This document shows, piece after piece, positions 1-7,670 of a stretch of DNA of 64,000 bases. The stretch spans positions 310,001 to 374,000 of the forward strand of contig NZ_QAYX01000024.1 in NCBI RefSeq assembly GCF_003054705.1. Reading direction: 5' to 3'. A program made the position numbers and the translations under genes. This stretch comes from Opitutus sp. ER46 (GTDB lineage: Bacteria; Verrucomicrobiota; Verrucomicrobiia; Opitutales; Opitutaceae). Every line of letters starts with the position of its first letter. Position 1 is the first letter of the stretch. Under the pieces are notes generated by a model. That model saw only the letters and a list, made by a program, of their open reading frames with translations, searched no databases and had not been told where the DNA came from.

Positions 1-1
1 G

Positions 2-172
2 CCGGCGCTGTTCGCCCGGCTCAGTGACACCCTCGCGTCCAAGCCCGACACCCTCGTCTGCTTTGAGGCGCCCGGAGAACTCGAACTCGCGCCGACCGGC
101 TGGACGCTGCTCAAGCGGATTGGCAAAGGCGCCCGCCAGCCCACGGTGTCGATCTTTCGCCGGGAGGGGTAA
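2..172 (+). CDS. rsmD: RsmD-like rRNA methyltransferase, C-terminal fragment (cut by window start)
   Basis: Only the last 56 codons are present, in a frame open from base 2 to the TAA at 170-172. The peptide carries the C-terminal pattern of RsmD, the 16S rRNA (guanine966-N2)-methyltransferase: a final strand with 'LVCFEAPGELEL', then 'GWTLLKRIGKG' and 'PTVSIFRR'. The catalytic NPPY-type motif would lie upstream, outside the window. The gene converges with rsmE on the other strand, so two rRNA base methyltransferases face each other around the PIN remnant. The call rests on a short segment. Confidence 0.7.
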   Translation, partial: PALFARLSDTLASKPDTLVCFEAPGELELAPTGWTLLKRIGKGARQPTVSIFRREG

Positions 173-216
173 GTCGTTCGGACCTCGGCGTCCGATGGCG
201 ACGCACGGCCGTCGCC

Positions 217-423
217 TTGACGCGTCGGCGCGCAGTGCGGATTTGCTTGGAGTCAGCTGGCTGGAAGATCGGCGACCGAGACACAATCATCGCCGCGCAT
301 GCTCTCGCGCTTGGCGCGGTCATGGTCACCCGCAATACGCGCGAATTTGACCGCGTGCCTGGGCTGCGGGTGGAGAACTGGGAGGAACTCAGTGGAGTAG
401 AAGCAGGGAGAGCGCGGCGATGA
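217..423 (+). pseudogene. PIN-domain (VapC-like) toxin remnant
   Basis: A 68-codon frame opening with TTG contains the C-terminal third of a VapC-type PIN ribonuclease: 'IGDRDTIIAAHALALG', then 'VTRNTREFDRVPGL' and 'VENW'. This part normally carries the last acidic metal ligand (the D in GDRD). The N-terminal half with the first catalytic aspartates is missing, and no antitoxin gene lies beside it. The 3' end overlaps the last 35 bp of rsmE on the opposite strand. I read it as a decayed toxin-antitoxin locus; the match is clear but the product cannot be an active PIN nuclease. Confidence 0.7.
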
Positions 424-1123
424 CGGCCGTTTCGGTGCGCAGGACACGTTCGCCGAGGTGCACGAAGGTGAAGCCGTGGTCCCGCAGGAGCACGCGTTCC
501 GCCGCGGACCAGCCGCGCTCGGAGCCGATCGCCAGGACGACGGGGCTGCCGCGGCGCGGCGCGGCTGCGGCCAGCGGACGCGCAGCCTCGTAGTTGTCGA
601 GCGTGAGCCGGACCGCCGCGCCCGCGCTCACGCCCGCCGCGGGGGCGGGACACGTCTCCTTCAGTACCTCCGCGATCGTCCGCCCGTGCGTGACTTCCGG
701 CACCTGCGTGACGAACGCCTGCTCCGCGCCAGCGAGCACGTGCCGCCGCCACTCGCCGGAGGACCACAGCGAACTCTGGGCGTAGCTCGATTCGCCCTTT
801 TCGGTGCGCACAAAGTGGATCGCGCCCACGCCGACCGTGGTCGCGTCGCGGAGGACGTCCCGCGCGGTCTGCGGCCGCGGCAACCCGACGAGCAACGTGA
901 TGGGCGGAGCAACGGGAGGCGGAGTCGTGGCGACAAATGTCAGCGCGAGGTGGTCCGCGGTGATGTCGGTCACCGTTGCCTTGCCCCGCGGGCCGTTGAC
1001 GAGCCCGGCATCGAAAGCGTCGCCCACCTGCCGCCGCAGCACCTGCAGCACATGCACGGCGCGACGGTCCGTCCGTGGCAGCGGCGCAGCGAGTTCGTTG
1101 GGATCAAAAAGGACGAGGTTCAC
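389..1123 (-). CDS. rsmE: RsmE, 16S rRNA m3U1498 methyltransferase
   Basis: The product methylates N3 of U1498 in 16S rRNA within the assembled 30S subunit, using SAM. The chosen GTG start at 1123 gives 244 residues, the usual RsmE length, and begins 'NLVLFDPNEL', as expected for the N-terminal PUA-like domain. The C-terminal SPOUT (trefoil-knot) domain shows 'LAIGSERGW' near residues 198-205 and the knot signature 'LGERVLRTETA' near 223-233. The frame stays open to 1465, but the extra 114 codons translate the repeat elements at 1206-1460 and are spurious. It lies downstream of a seven-gene catabolic operon on the same strand, separated by 376 bp of repeats and a palindrome, so it is probably transcribed separately. 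Confidence 0.9.
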   Translation of the reverse strand: MNLVLFDPNELAAPLPRTDRRAVHVLQVLRRQVGDAFDAGLVNGPRGKATVTDITADHLALTFVATTPPPVAPPITLLVGLPRPQTARDVLRDATTVGVGAIHFVRTEKGESSYAQSSLWSSGEWRRHVLAGAEQAFVTQVPEVTHGRTIAEVLKETCPAPAAGVSAGAAVRLTLDNYEAARPLAAAAPRRGSPVVLAIGSERGWSAAERVLLRDHGFTFVHLGERVLRTETAVIAALSLLLLH

Positions 1124-1205
1124 GGGCAGGACGGGAGAGCGAACGATGCGCCTCACATGCCAGTGCGTGGCCCCGGCCGCAAGCGGACGCACGTGGCGCC
1201 GCAGC

Positions 1206-1294
1206 GAGTATCCGGACATTATTCCGGAGTATCTGGACATTATCCCGTAAGTCGCGAAGTGCTGGGCAGTAATAATTGCAGCGCTCGTGCCCTC
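1206..1294 (+). repeat. Dispersed repeat, copy 1: 21-bp direct repeats plus conserved tail
   Basis: Two tandem 21-bp units (1206-1226 and 1227-1247) of the form GAGTATCYGGACATTATYCCG are followed by TAAGT, 16 variable bases, GTAATAATTGCAGC (1269-1282) and CTCGTGCCCTC. The same order recurs at 12559-12647; by my alignment 81 of 89 bases match. Multiple short terminal repeats containing TCCGGA recall the ends of IS21-family elements, but no transposase is nearby. The family is therefore unassigned; it may be a MITE or a solo end. Confidence 0.75.
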
Positions 1295-1304
1295 GTGCTC
1301 GTCT

Positions 1305-1474
1305 CGCAGGCCGGTCGGCGTGCACGCCGACCGGCCTGCGAAGTGAAAGTGAGAGTGAAGGTGAAAGTGTCGAGCGACAGCGCCGCGGCGACCGGATGTG
1401 GGGCTGCACCGCGACCGGTGCGCGGAGTGGAGCGACCAGGCCGCTGAGAGTAAGAGAAAGAGCAAGAGAAAGAC
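1305..1474 (+). repeat. Hexamer-tract/palindrome element, copy 1
   Basis: A perfect 36-bp palindrome (1305-1340, two 18-base halves meeting at GTGCAC) is followed by a purine tract of GTGARA hexamers (1341-1370), about 75 bp of spacer, and a second tract of GAGNAA hexamers (1446-1474). With the repeat at 1206-1294 it fills most of the 376-bp gap between the propeller gene and rsmE. The palindrome could form a very stable hairpin and act as a terminator for the upstream operon, though no U-run follows it. Confidence 0.75.
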
Positions 1475-1499
1475 TTGGAATGATCGCCGGGCGGCTGCC

Positions 1500-2720
1500 T
1501 CAGGGGAGCGGGGACGCTGGCGCGGGGGCCGTGCTTTCGGCGACCAGCCGGGCGGCCGCGACGGGCTCGCCGGGCAATGTCAGCGCACCGGGGAGTCGGG
1601 TGAAGGCGGCGCTGGCACCGTTCCGACGAAAGAGCCCCAGACGGCGGAAACCGGTTTCGGCCACGACGAGGTGCAGGCCATCGCTCAAGAAGACTGCGAA
1701 CTGCGGTCCGCCGTCGACGGCCAGCTGCTGCGCGGGCTCGTACCCCGCCGCGTTCCGCCGCAGCAGATGCACGCGGCCGGCCTGCCCGAACCGAGCATCG
1801 TGTTCGTCCGTGACCCCGAACCCGTGCATGCAGCTCGCGGCGATCCACTCGCCGTCGGGACTGAGGTCCAATCCTTCCGGCACTCGGTCCACCGTGATTC
1901 GTTGGCGCACGCGCAGCGCCTCGCGATCGAGGTCGACGAACACGATCTCGTTCGAGCCGATGTGCGCCACCGCCGCGCCGCGGCCGCCCGGCAGGTAGCG
2001 AATCACGTAGGGGCCGCGGCCGAGCGACGCCCGGTGCAACACGGTCGGCCGCGCGTCTGCATCGAGCGCCAGCAGCACCACGGCGTCGCTCTGGTTGAGC
2101 GAGGCCAACGCGTGCCGCCCATCCGGAGCCACTTCGACGTGGGCGACGATCTCCTCTGCGCGGGCAATGGAAACGCGCGCCGACTCCCGCACCCCTGCTG
2201 CGCTCAGCTCTAGGACGGAGAGCGTGCCGTCGCCGCGGTTCGCCACGAGGGCATGCCGACCATCGGGGTGCAGTCCGATGCTCGCCGGCTGCAACCCGAG
2301 CTCGAGCGTCTGCTGCACCGCTGGGACCTCGCCGCGCCACCGGACCAAGGTGAGCGCGCGATCCGGCAGAAAAGCGGCGGGAACATCGCCGCCCACCCGG
2401 CTGGAACCCGCGACCAGCGCAACGGGCTGCCCGGGGACGGCGGCGAGCGAGGTCGGCGGTCCGATGTAGCTCAGCGCTACCGGCAGGGCCCAAGTCAGCT
2501 GCAACCTGCTGTCCACGACCCCGACGCGAGCGACCCGGCCGGGCCCGCCGGCGCGGGGCTGCGCTTTGCCCGCCACGTAGGTGATCGACGTGTCCATTCC
2601 CACGAGCAGTGACGAATCCGCCGCCGCGCCCGAGGCCGCTGCGAGCGCCGCACCCCAGGCGCAGGCGGCGACCGCCAGGGCGGCGGCGCGACGTTGAAGA
2701 GCGATCGGCCGGGTCAACAC
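1500..2720 (-). CDS. Secreted seven-bladed beta-propeller protein (lactonase/YncE-like)
   Basis: With a GTG start at 2720, 7 bp after the aldolase stop, the 406-residue product begins with a basic stretch and an Ala-rich hydrophobic segment ending near residue 35, a signal peptide. The mature part shows repeated blade motifs such as 'IGLHPDGRHALVANRGDGT', 'VEVAPDGRHALASLNQSD' and 'LDLSPDGEWIAASCMHG', as in YncE and 6-phosphogluconolactonase-type propellers. No catalytic residue can be assigned. As last gene of the operon it probably acts in the periplasm on, or binds, the operon's substrate; a lactonase role is possible but inferred. The frame continues to 2870 inside the aldolase gene, which I reject as coding. 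Confidence 0.75.
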   Translation of the reverse strand: MLTRPIALQRRAAALAVAACAWGAALAAASGAAADSSLLVGMDTSITYVAGKAQPRAGGPGRVARVGVVDSRLQLTWALPVALSYIGPPTSLAAVPGQPVALVAGSSRVGGDVPAAFLPDRALTLVRWRGEVPAVQQTLELGLQPASIGLHPDGRHALVANRGDGTLSVLELSAAGVRESARVSIARAEEIVAHVEVAPDGRHALASLNQSDAVVLLALDADARPTVLHRASLGRGPYVIRYLPGGRGAAVAHIGSNEIVFVDLDREALRVRQRITVDRVPEGLDLSPDGEWIAASCMHGFGVTDEHDARFGQAGRVHLLRRNAAGYEPAQQLAVDGGPQFAVFLSDGLHLVVAETGFRRLGLFRRNGASAAFTRLPGALTLPGEPVAAARLVAESTAPAPASPLP

Positions 2721-2727
2721 GACGTGG

Positions 2728-3516
2728 TCAGCGTTTCGACGCCGGCACCGCGGTTTCGCGCAGCGGAGTCGCGCGGTTGAGGATCGCCTGGAAACGGCCG
2801 CGGAGCGCGCCGACATCGGAATCGATGCCAAAGTGAGTGAAACCCTGGGCGCGGAGATTGGGCAGGTCATCGAGGTTGCGCACGAGAATGCCGGCGGGCT
2901 TGCCCACGCGCCGGGCGGCGGCGGTCACGACCCCGAGACAGTCCTCGAAGCTGGGCGCCCCAGGATCGCGCCGTGCGCGTAGGTCGAACCCCAGGTCCGC
3001 CGGTCCGACGAAGACCATGTCGACGCCGTCCACGGACGCGATCGGCTCGGCGTTGCGCACGGCCTGCAGCGTCTCGATCTGGGCGATGAACACCGGCTCG
3101 GGCAGCGCGGCGTCGTCGCGCGGCGCGCGCAGGCCGTAGCCGTACACGCGGCCGGAGCGCGAGAAGCCGCGGCGCCCGCGGGGCGGGTAGCGCATGGCTT
3201 CGACGCACGCGGCGGCTTCCGGCGCGGACTCGATGTGCGGCACCATCACGCCCTCCGCGCCCCAGTCGAGCACGCGCAGGATCAGTTCCGGATGGGGCGC
3301 GCCCACGCGCACGATCGGGATCGTGCCCGAACCGCGCACGGCCTGCAGATTGTTCAGCAGCGTGGCGTCCGAACCACAGCCGTGCTCGAGGTCGAACAGC
3401 ACCCAGTCGAAGCCGCATTCCGCGGCGAGCTCGGCGATGACCGGCGAACCGATCGAGAGCCATGTGCCGACGGAGGGCTGCTGCCCGCGGAGGCGTTGAG
3501 GAGAGGAGGTGATCAT
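2728..3516 (-). CDS. HpcH/HpaI-family class II aldolase
   Basis: Metal-dependent pyruvate aldolase of the HpcH/HpaI (2-keto-3-deoxy acid) family, 262 residues, full length. Visible motifs: 'FDLEHG' with the catalytic His at residue 45, 'PIVRVG' with the pyruvate-binding Arg70, 'PHIESAPEA', 'QIET' with metal ligand Glu148, and 'VFVGPADL' with metal ligand Asp174. Members cleave 2-keto-3-deoxy sugar acids or 4-hydroxy-2-oxo acids to pyruvate and an aldehyde. The start overlaps the kinase stop by 4 bp (3513-3516), so the two are translationally coupled. Together with a kinase and a BASS-type anion symporter this suggests cytoplasmic breakdown of an imported sugar acid; the exact substrate cannot be read from sequence. 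Confidence 0.88.
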   Translation of the reverse strand: MITSSPQRLRGQQPSVGTWLSIGSPVIAELAAECGFDWVLFDLEHGCGSDATLLNNLQAVRGSGTIPIVRVGAPHPELILRVLDWGAEGVMVPHIESAPEAAACVEAMRYPPRGRRGFSRSGRVYGYGLRAPRDDAALPEPVFIAQIETLQAVRNAEPIASVDGVDMVFVGPADLGFDLRARRDPGAPSFEDCLGVVTAAARRVGKPAGILVRNLDDLPNLRAQGFTHFGIDSDVGALRGRFQAILNRATPLRETAVPASKR

Positions 3517-4610
3517 AGCGTGGTGGGATCCCGGGAATCACGGAGGCCGGCGAGCGCGGTGCGGATGCGGGAAAGCGTAAACTGCTTCAGGTCCCCACCG
3601 GTTCCGCCCGGACCCACCAGGAAGAAGTTGCTGCCGAGGTCAAAGTAGCCGGCGCCGACGCGAATGACGGCCTTCATGACCATGTTGCGCAGCAGGTGTA
3701 GCCAGAAGCGCGGGCAATAGTCCGACGGCAGCGGCCGCACACTCGCGTAACCTGCGAACGTGGCGCTGAGCGTCGGCCCGTCGTGAAAACAGCCGAGCAG
3801 CGACAGGTCATCCATCGGGTCGCCTGCAATGCAGTCGTCCCAGTCGATCACCGAGACGACGTCGGTCGTCGTTCCGAGCACGTTCCACAGCGCGAGATCC
3901 TTGTGCACGAGGCAGCCCGAGGGCAGGTCCAGCAGGGCGCGGCGGTCGTTGATCTCGCTGCGGATGGCGGTCGCCTCGTCGCTCGACAGAAAATCGCGGC
4001 CGACGAGGAACATGAGATGCCGGTCGAGATGCAGCGTGAAATAGTCCGCGTAGCGTGCGTGATGTCCGAGCAGCTGACCGCTCGTGGCCACGACATCGCT
4101 GCGGAACGGACCGAAGCCCGCGGGCGTGATTGCCTGCCAGCGCGCCACCGCCGCGCCGATCTGCCGCGCGGTGCGCTCGAGGTCGAGCTGCCCCGCCTTG
4201 TACCAGTGGTTCAGGTCCGGGTGCGGCACCCGCTCGAGCACCTGCCAGGCAAAGGGCTCGGTGCCGCGGCTCGCGTCCAGTCCGTACACTTCCGGCGTGA
4301 GCACACCTACCTCGCGCACGAGCCGGAGTACGTGGCTCTCGACGAGAAAGTAGTCGTCCCGCTCCGGGCCATCCTCGACGCGGATGAAGCTGTCGCGCCC
4401 GCCGAGCGTCGCGCGAAACGTGGCGTGATTACCCTGGCCGCCGGCGGGACGCAAATCCTGGGCCGGCGCGCCGAAATAGCGCTGGAGGGCGGCGGCGAGG
4501 CCCGGCTGCAGGTCGGGACGCTCCCGCGTGGCGGTGTCCTGGCCGACGCTGTGCAGCGCCGCCGGGCGGTCGCATTTCCAATAGTAGATCTGGCTGCGGG
4601 GAGAGGGCAT
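3513..4610 (-). CDS. APH/choline-kinase-fold phosphotransferase (small-molecule kinase)
   Basis: A 365-residue member of the phosphotransferase enzyme family (APH fold) with the Brenner motif 'LVHKDLALWNVL' (catalytic Asp238, Asn243) and the metal-binding 'VIDWDD' (Asp256). A nucleotide-loop region 'GGQGNHATFRA' lies near residues 57-67. These kinases phosphorylate hydroxyl groups of small molecules such as amino sugars, hydroxylysine, homoserine or methylthioribose. Position between a transporter (6-bp gap) and an aldolase (4-bp overlap) argues for a catabolic sugar or sugar-acid kinase rather than an antibiotic-resistance enzyme. Substrate unknown. Confidence 0.82.
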   Translation of the reverse strand: MPSPRSQIYYWKCDRPAALHSVGQDTATRERPDLQPGLAAALQRYFGAPAQDLRPAGGQGNHATFRATLGGRDSFIRVEDGPERDDYFLVESHVLRLVREVGVLTPEVYGLDASRGTEPFAWQVLERVPHPDLNHWYKAGQLDLERTARQIGAAVARWQAITPAGFGPFRSDVVATSGQLLGHHARYADYFTLHLDRHLMFLVGRDFLSSDEATAIRSEINDRRALLDLPSGCLVHKDLALWNVLGTTTDVVSVIDWDDCIAGDPMDDLSLLGCFHDGPTLSATFAGYASVRPLPSDYCPRFWLHLLRNMVMKAVIRVGAGYFDLGSNFFLVGPGGTGGDLKQFTLSRIRTALAGLRDSRDPTTL

Positions 4611-4616
4611 GGCGGA

Positions 4617-5921
4617 TCAGCGCGTGGCGTTCGTGTCGACGTCTTCATTCCCGGTCGGCCGCTGCCGCCACCAGGTGGCGAGGGCGGAGCCAGTCACGTT
4701 TTGCAGGGCGCCGAAGATGGCGGGCGCGAGCCCAAGCGTGGCGACCTGGCCCATTTGCATCGCGATGCCGGAGGCGAGGCCGCCGTTTTGCTGGCCGATC
4801 TCGATCGCGATCGTGCGGCAGGAGCGTTCGTCCATCCGGAAGAGCCGGGCGGTCCAGTAGCCCAAGGTGTAGCCACCGATATTGTGGCAGAGGCAGGCGA
4901 CGAGGAGCCACAGACCGATGGTGAGGAGATTATCGCGGCCGGCGGCGGTGATGATGGTCAGGATTACGCCGAGGCCGGTCATCGAGAACAGGGCCATAAC
5001 GCTGGAGATCTTCTGCTTGTTGCCGTCGAGCAGGTGCCCGAGCACGGCACCGGCGAGCAGCGGCAGGACGAGTGCGAGGCCCAGCAGCGAGGCGATCGTC
5101 ACGGGGTCAATCGGCTTGCCCCGCGCGAGCGTGAGCACGACCTGCACGAGAATCAGCACGCCGGCGAAGATGCCAGTCTGCTGAAGTCCGGCGCGGCGAA
5201 AACCCTGGCCGGAGCTGGCGAGGTGGAACGTGATGCCGGCCATGATCGGGTAGATCACGATCTTGATGATCTCCGCCATCATGCCCCAGAAATCGACCGG
5301 CACCATCTGGCCGGCGAGGGTCTTCATCCAGAACGGCATCAGCACCGGCGCGACCAGGGTGGCGCAGGCGGTGAGGGTGACGGACAGCGCCAGGTTCGCC
5401 TTGGCGAGGAAGCACATGACGTTCGACGCCATGCCGCACGGGGCGCACCCAATCAGGATCACGCCCGCCGCGATTTCCGGCGTGGCCAGGGGGAACAGCC
5501 GGGCGAGCGAGTAGCCCAGCAGCGGCATGATGACGAAATGGGCGGTGAGCCCGATCACGACCATGCGCGGCATGCGGAGGACGCCCTCGAAATCCTTCAG
5601 CCCCATCTGGGAGCCGACCGTGAACATGATGCCCTGCAGCAGCGGCACAATGAGGGTTTTGAGCTCGAGACTGCCCACCCGCTGGAACGGCCACGGGAAG
5701 AACAGCGCCATCGCGACGAGCGTCATCATCACCATCGTGTACGTGGCGCCGCGGAAGCGCTCGGTGCGATAGCACAGCAGCGCCGAGGCGAGGAAGAACG
5801 CCATCGTCGCGCCGCCGGCGAGCGGCACGGCGCGAGCCAGCCCGGCGCCGACGGCGAGCAGCCCGGCGGCCGTGGCCACCAGCGCAAGAGGTTTCGTGAT
5901 CCGGGATGAAGCAGACGTCAT
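4617..5921 (-). CDS. Bile acid:sodium symporter (BASS) family transporter
   Basis: A 434-residue inner-membrane protein with about ten hydrophobic segments. It matches the BASS/SBF fold: 'VGSQMGLKDF' early, the crossover-type 'GCAPCGMASNVM' near residue 160, and the second crossover 'EIGQQNGGLASGIAMQ' near residue 378. Family members couple Na+ to uptake of organic anions (bile acids, pyruvate, pantothenate, glucosinolates). Its 5' end overlaps the propeller hydrolase stop by 4 bp (5918-5921) and the kinase follows after 6 bp, so it sits within the operon. I infer import of a carboxylated breakdown product released in the periplasm. No isolated porter of another family lies in the operon. Confidence 0.88.
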   Translation of the reverse strand: MTSASSRITKPLALVATAAGLLAVGAGLARAVPLAGGATMAFFLASALLCYRTERFRGATYTMVMMTLVAMALFFPWPFQRVGSLELKTLIVPLLQGIMFTVGSQMGLKDFEGVLRMPRMVVIGLTAHFVIMPLLGYSLARLFPLATPEIAAGVILIGCAPCGMASNVMCFLAKANLALSVTLTACATLVAPVLMPFWMKTLAGQMVPVDFWGMMAEIIKIVIYPIMAGITFHLASSGQGFRRAGLQQTGIFAGVLILVQVVLTLARGKPIDPVTIASLLGLALVLPLLAGAVLGHLLDGNKQKISSVMALFSMTGLGVILTIITAAGRDNLLTIGLWLLVACLCHNIGGYTLGYWTARLFRMDERSCRTIAIEIGQQNGGLASGIAMQMGQVATLGLAPAIFGALQNVTGSALATWWRQRPTGNEDVDTNATR

Positions 5922-7633
5922 GGGGAAAGGGATACCGGAGGGCGCGCCGCGGCGGCGGCGGCATCGGCGGCCGCCCCTTCACGGTCGGTCGCACCCGCAA
6001 AACCGGGCCCGCCGGCGGCCACGTAGCCGTAGCTCGCGCCGCTGCGATCGGGGCTCACCCAGAAGGCGTACAGGCGGCCCTGCGTGAGATGAAAACGGAA
6101 GCGGACCGGCCGGTCGCGCAGCGCGGCGAGGGTCTCCGCCTGGCGCCAGCGGACTTCGCGGCGCGTCGTATCCGCGGAGACCGGCACGCATTCCGCCGCG
6201 CCGAACGGCGCGATCACGTTACCCTCGGGATCGAGCACTTCCACACGCAGCGCGCCCTGCGGACAGGCGACGTTCACAAAGAGCCGCTCGCCGGCAAAGC
6301 GCACCGGCCGCGTCGTGAGACTGCCGCCCTCGGCGCCGGTGTCCATGGAGGCAAAACCGTCCCGCCGGAGTCGGGCGAGGCCGATGCTCGCGCCGGTGTA
6401 CATGCCGCGCCAGCCCGAGGGCGCGACGCCGGAGAAGCCGGTGTACGGGAAATAGAGCCAGTCGCCGACCACGACGCACACGCCGGTGGGGCAGTGCAGG
6501 TAGCCGCGGTTCCACGCGCCCTCGCGCCGGCTCGCGCGCAGGAAGGGCTCGCGGTTGGGCCGGTCCCAATGAAAGCCGTCGCGGCTGAAGCCGAGCTTCA
6601 GCTCGGTGATCTTGGGGAAACGTCCCGCCTCGCAGACCTCGTTGGTGGGGCCGAGGTGGATCGAGAACACGCCGAGGATGAGGCTCTCGTAGGCGATGCC
6701 CTGCAGGTTGTAGAGCTGGGGCGCGGCGCCCACCTGCGGGTCGGGCGAATCGAGGCGGTCCGCGTTGGTCCAGTACACGGACTGGCGATACACGCCCGCG
6801 GTCATGAACGTCCGCGACTCGGCGTAGTGCCGCTCCCGGCCGCGCGGGCCGTTGCGCTTGATGCTGTGCACCCAGACCTGGCGAAACGGGTTGTAGAAGA
6901 ACGTGCAGTAGTCGGCCGCGGGTCCGGTCTGGACTCCCGCCGACCAGGTGAGGCCGTCGGCCGACACGTGAAGCGAGTGATCTTTTGAAGAACGCTGGGT
7001 CAGAAATTTGTAGCGCTCCGCCGCTGGCGCCTGCAGGTCCAGCCACACCCCGTTGTCCCAGCCGGCGCGACCTTTGCCTTCCGGCAGGACGAGATTGTCG
7101 CCGGCGCGCCCGAGTGCGGGCCGCTCCCAGTGAATGGCGTCACGGCTGGTCGCGAGTGCGAGGCCGCCGCGCCAGCCGGCGGTGTACCACAGCTTGAACT
7201 GCTGCGCGGCGGGGTCGAACCAGACGCCGCCCGAGCCGAGGTAGCACACCGCTTCCTGCGCGCCCTCGATCCCGGTGGTGCGCGTGAGTTCCGGCGGGGT
7301 CGTCGCGGCGAGGATCGGGTTGCCGGGGACTTCCTCCGCGGCGTGCCACGTGCGGCGCAGTGTCGAGTTTGCGATGAGATAGTCGTCGACGAAGAGCTGC
7401 CGCCCCACGTCGATCGGGATTACGGCCGGCGGCGCGACCAGATAGGGCACCGGCATGGGCTCGCGCGATTTCGCGTCCAACGTGCGCTCCGGCCACACCG
7501 GCGGCAGCACGATGCCGTTCGGCAGCACTTCGCCCTGCCGCGGCTCCGCGGCGGCACCGTCACTGGCCAGCGCGCAGGCGGCGCAAGCCGCGACGACGCC
7601 GGCGAAGCGGGAAGAGGCGAGTGACGTGATCAT
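5918..7633 (-). CDS. Secreted GH43/GH32-like beta-propeller hydrolase-type protein
   Basis: 571 residues with a signal peptide (residues 1-29, ending AAA). Then come propeller-like repeats with aromatic/Asp motifs resembling GH43/GH32 domains: 'GGVWFDPAAQQFKLWYTAG', 'WDNGVWLDL', 'FFYNPFRQVWVHSIKR', 'LGFSRDGFHWDRP' and 'YLYFPYTGF'-like blades. A C-terminal beta-rich domain (about 430-545) resembles GH32 jelly rolls. Such proteins are usually annotated as glycosyl hydrolase family 32-like. Catalytic acids cannot be assigned with confidence. It follows the TonB receptor by 37 bp and overlaps the symporter gene by 4 bp. Likely periplasmic processing of an imported oligosaccharide or glycoside. 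Confidence 0.72.
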   Translation of the reverse strand: MITSLASSRFAGVVAACAACALASDGAAAEPRQGEVLPNGIVLPPVWPERTLDAKSREPMPVPYLVAPPAVIPIDVGRQLFVDDYLIANSTLRRTWHAAEEVPGNPILAATTPPELTRTTGIEGAQEAVCYLGSGGVWFDPAAQQFKLWYTAGWRGGLALATSRDAIHWERPALGRAGDNLVLPEGKGRAGWDNGVWLDLQAPAAERYKFLTQRSSKDHSLHVSADGLTWSAGVQTGPAADYCTFFYNPFRQVWVHSIKRNGPRGRERHYAESRTFMTAGVYRQSVYWTNADRLDSPDPQVGAAPQLYNLQGIAYESLILGVFSIHLGPTNEVCEAGRFPKITELKLGFSRDGFHWDRPNREPFLRASRREGAWNRGYLHCPTGVCVVVGDWLYFPYTGFSGVAPSGWRGMYTGASIGLARLRRDGFASMDTGAEGGSLTTRPVRFAGERLFVNVACPQGALRVEVLDPEGNVIAPFGAAECVPVSADTTRREVRWRQAETLAALRDRPVRFRFHLTQGRLYAFWVSPDRSGASYGYVAAGGPGFAGATDREGAAADAAAAAARPPVSLSP

Positions 7634-7670
7634 GCCGACGAATGGCGCGGGGCGGTGTGGCGGGCAACGG

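Noticed and set aside
3513-4610. An aminoglycoside-resistance gene
   Set aside because: The APH fold is shared with many metabolic kinases, and the gene is coupled to an aldolase and transporter in a catabolic operon.
3783-5909. A 708-codon open frame on the plus strand opposite the kinase and BASS genes
   Set aside because: It is the reverse-strand shadow of two clearly real genes, rich in His/Glu/Arg/Gly with no fold or motif, as expected in high-GC DNA.
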